DNA of 64,000 nt from an uncultured Treponema sp. GTDB lineage: Bacteria > Spirochaetota > Spirochaetia > Treponematales > Treponemataceae. Where the stretch lies: positions 1 through 64,000 of the forward strand of contig CAMVCB010000009.1 in NCBI GenBank assembly GCA_947165895.1, read 5' to 3'. How positions within the stretch are numbered: position 1 is the first letter of the stretch; every line of letters begins with the position of its first letter. The translations under genes and the position numbers were made by a program. Positions 63,182 through 64,000 of the stretch are shown one piece after another. Under the pieces are notes generated by a model, which was given only the letters and a program-made list of their open reading frames with translations, did not search any database and had not been told where the DNA came from.

Positions 63182-63886
63182 TTAGCGGTTCTTTTTTAAT
63201 CTTGCTGCTACCAAATGTGAAATTGTTGCAAATAATATGATAATTGAAATGTAGTCGATTGCAAAAAGAATGTAGCCGCGTTCCAGATCAAAGAAGAAAA
63301 ACTGCTGCTGTAGGAAAAGATACTTCCAAACTCCGCGAATGATGAAGGCGTAAAGGCCGTAAAGGCAGGCGAGGGCGAGGAGAACCCGTAGGATGAATTT
63401 TTTTGCTGTAGGTTGTGGCTGCCCATGTTCTTTTGAACCGTCATTTCCGCCATTTCTTTTCTGTTTTATTTTATTAGCAATCATTCCCACGTGCATGCCG
63501 ATGTGCATGGACATAAAAAGATAATACCAGTGACTTGCCAAAAGGTGCGCAATGCGGGCAAAACCGAGTCCGCCCTGGATGTTCAGAAAAGTAAAAAGGT
63601 GATTTGAAAGGATGATTCCGCTTATCATCAAAAAAATTGTGCAGATTAAAATGCCGCAGTTGATGAAAGTCTGCATTACGCGGTAGGGATTGTATTTTCC
63701 CTTGAAGATTGCGCCGTACCATCTTCGGTTCAAGCTGATGTGGACTGCCCACAAAAGAAACAGCGCAAGCCCCAAGATTTCATGCACGATGTCAGCCGGG
63801 AAAAGATAGTTTCCGCCCATGAGGATTACAGAAATAATTGTCATTGTGATGTCGACAGGCATTCTGATTTTATGTAATTTATTCAT
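63182..63886 (-). CDS. DUF4405 membrane protein (cytochrome b-like)
   Basis: The 234-residue protein has five or six membrane helices with spaced His residues (IVHEILGLALFLLWAVHISL, IAHLLASHWYYLFMSMHIGM, HVGMIANKI), as in DUF4405, where the His may hold heme. The C-terminal helix IIILFATISHLVAARLKKNR is what remains of a second copy at 17210-17296. Its ATG overlaps the stop of the preceding partial gene (ATGA), so they form an operon with the broken ABM gene downstream. Confidence 0.85.
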   Translation of the reverse strand: MNKLHKIRMPVDITMTIISVILMGGNYLFPADIVHEILGLALFLLWAVHISLNRRWYGAIFKGKYNPYRVMQTFINCGILICTIFLMISGIILSNHLFTFLNIQGGLGFARIAHLLASHWYYLFMSMHIGMHVGMIANKIKQKRNGGNDGSKEHGQPQPTAKKFILRVLLALACLYGLYAFIIRGVWKYLFLQQQFFFFDLERGYILFAIDYISIIILFATISHLVAARLKKNR

Positions 63887-63999
63887 TGTTTGTGTTTACC
63901 CCTTTTAGGATTTTTGGGAAACCAGCCTTTTTCCACCCGTTTTTTCTGATGAAAGAGTTCGATTATGCACCAGAGGCAGGTCGTTCCTAAAATCGCCAG
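63883..63999 (-). CDS. C-terminus of a membrane protein, cut by the window edge
   Basis: The last 38 codons of an open frame read LAILGTTCLWCIIELFHQKK and RVEKGWFPKNPKRGKHKQ before a TGA that overlaps the DUF4405 start. A hydrophobic helix followed by a basic tail suggests the C-terminal end of a membrane protein. The rest of the gene lies outside the window. Confidence 0.6.
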   Translation of the reverse strand: MAILGTTCLWCIIELFHQKKRVEKGWFPKNPKRGKHKQ

Positions 64000-64000
64000 A

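Noticed and set aside
1..64000. CRISPR arrays, rRNA and tRNA genes
   Set aside because: No regularly spaced identical repeats and no recognisable rRNA or tRNA cloverleaf were seen on either strand by eye; a tRNA scan could still find a short one.

Overview
The window looks like chromosomal DNA of a host-associated or rumen-type Treponema (Spirochaetota). This is inferred from gene style: families of SUMF1 (formylglycine-generating-enzyme-fold), InlB-B-repeat and leucine-rich lipoproteins, DUF4143 ATPases, NarL-type two-component modules and several class II toxin-antitoxin pairs. I saw no rRNA, tRNA or CRISPR array. Genus-level assignment is moderately confident; species cannot be read from the sequence.

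Layout. 0-9 kb is mostly housekeeping: a MetE-like methyltransferase with a divergent LysR regulator, a SUMF1 lipoprotein, an AraC regulator, a NifX-like protein, fructosamine kinase, an FMN reductase, YqeY and a divergent DXS-like enzyme. 9-12.7 kb holds a HigBA pair and two broken genes. 12.7-15.9 kb is a trmB-type regulator/ddh/lysA lysine unit behind a perfect 13-bp inverted repeat. 16-17.3 kb and 62.9-63.9 kb are two decayed copies of one gene neighbourhood (DUF4405, DUF3737, ABM monooxygenase). 17.4-28 kb carries a two-component system with a small membrane protein, a DUF4143 ATPase and three large surface lipoproteins. 28-31 kb has a TetR regulator and a Na/Pi cotransporter fused to PhoU-like and PhoB-type DNA-binding domains. 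31-35.6 kb is an accessory stretch of small genes and gene remnants, including a peptide with a double-glycine (Nif11-like) leader. 35.6-41.1 kb has a second two-component/membrane-protein module and a zinc-ribbon/SPFH operon. 44-60 kb is a defence and stress island: type III restriction-modification with its own regulator, RelB/YafQ-type toxin-antitoxin, an Rrf2 regulator with a shared operator in front of a metallo-beta-lactamase-like gene, a class M sirtuin, a DUF4143 ATPase, a BcgI-like restriction-modification pair and a zinc-macrodomain hydrolase. 60-64 kb holds a flavodoxin/TetR pair, a His-tailed EamA transporter and the second DUF4405 cluster.

The most unusual observations are: (1) a phosphate transporter that ends in an OmpR/PhoB winged helix, with Pho-box-like direct repeats upstream and an apparently leaderless start; (2) a regulatory block of about 110 bp shared between the DXS-like gene and a distant TetR gene, both copies keeping the same leftward promoter; (3) an Rrf2-type palindrome found both at the rrf2 gene and around the promoter of a gene 6.5 kb away; (4) a SirTM/zinc-macrodomain ADP-ribosylation pair split by an ATPase and a restriction system; (5) dispersed modular GC-rich repeats and multi-hairpin arrays, one of which interrupts a gene; and (6) many starts without a Shine-Dalgarno site, lying 5-6 nt after a -10 box.
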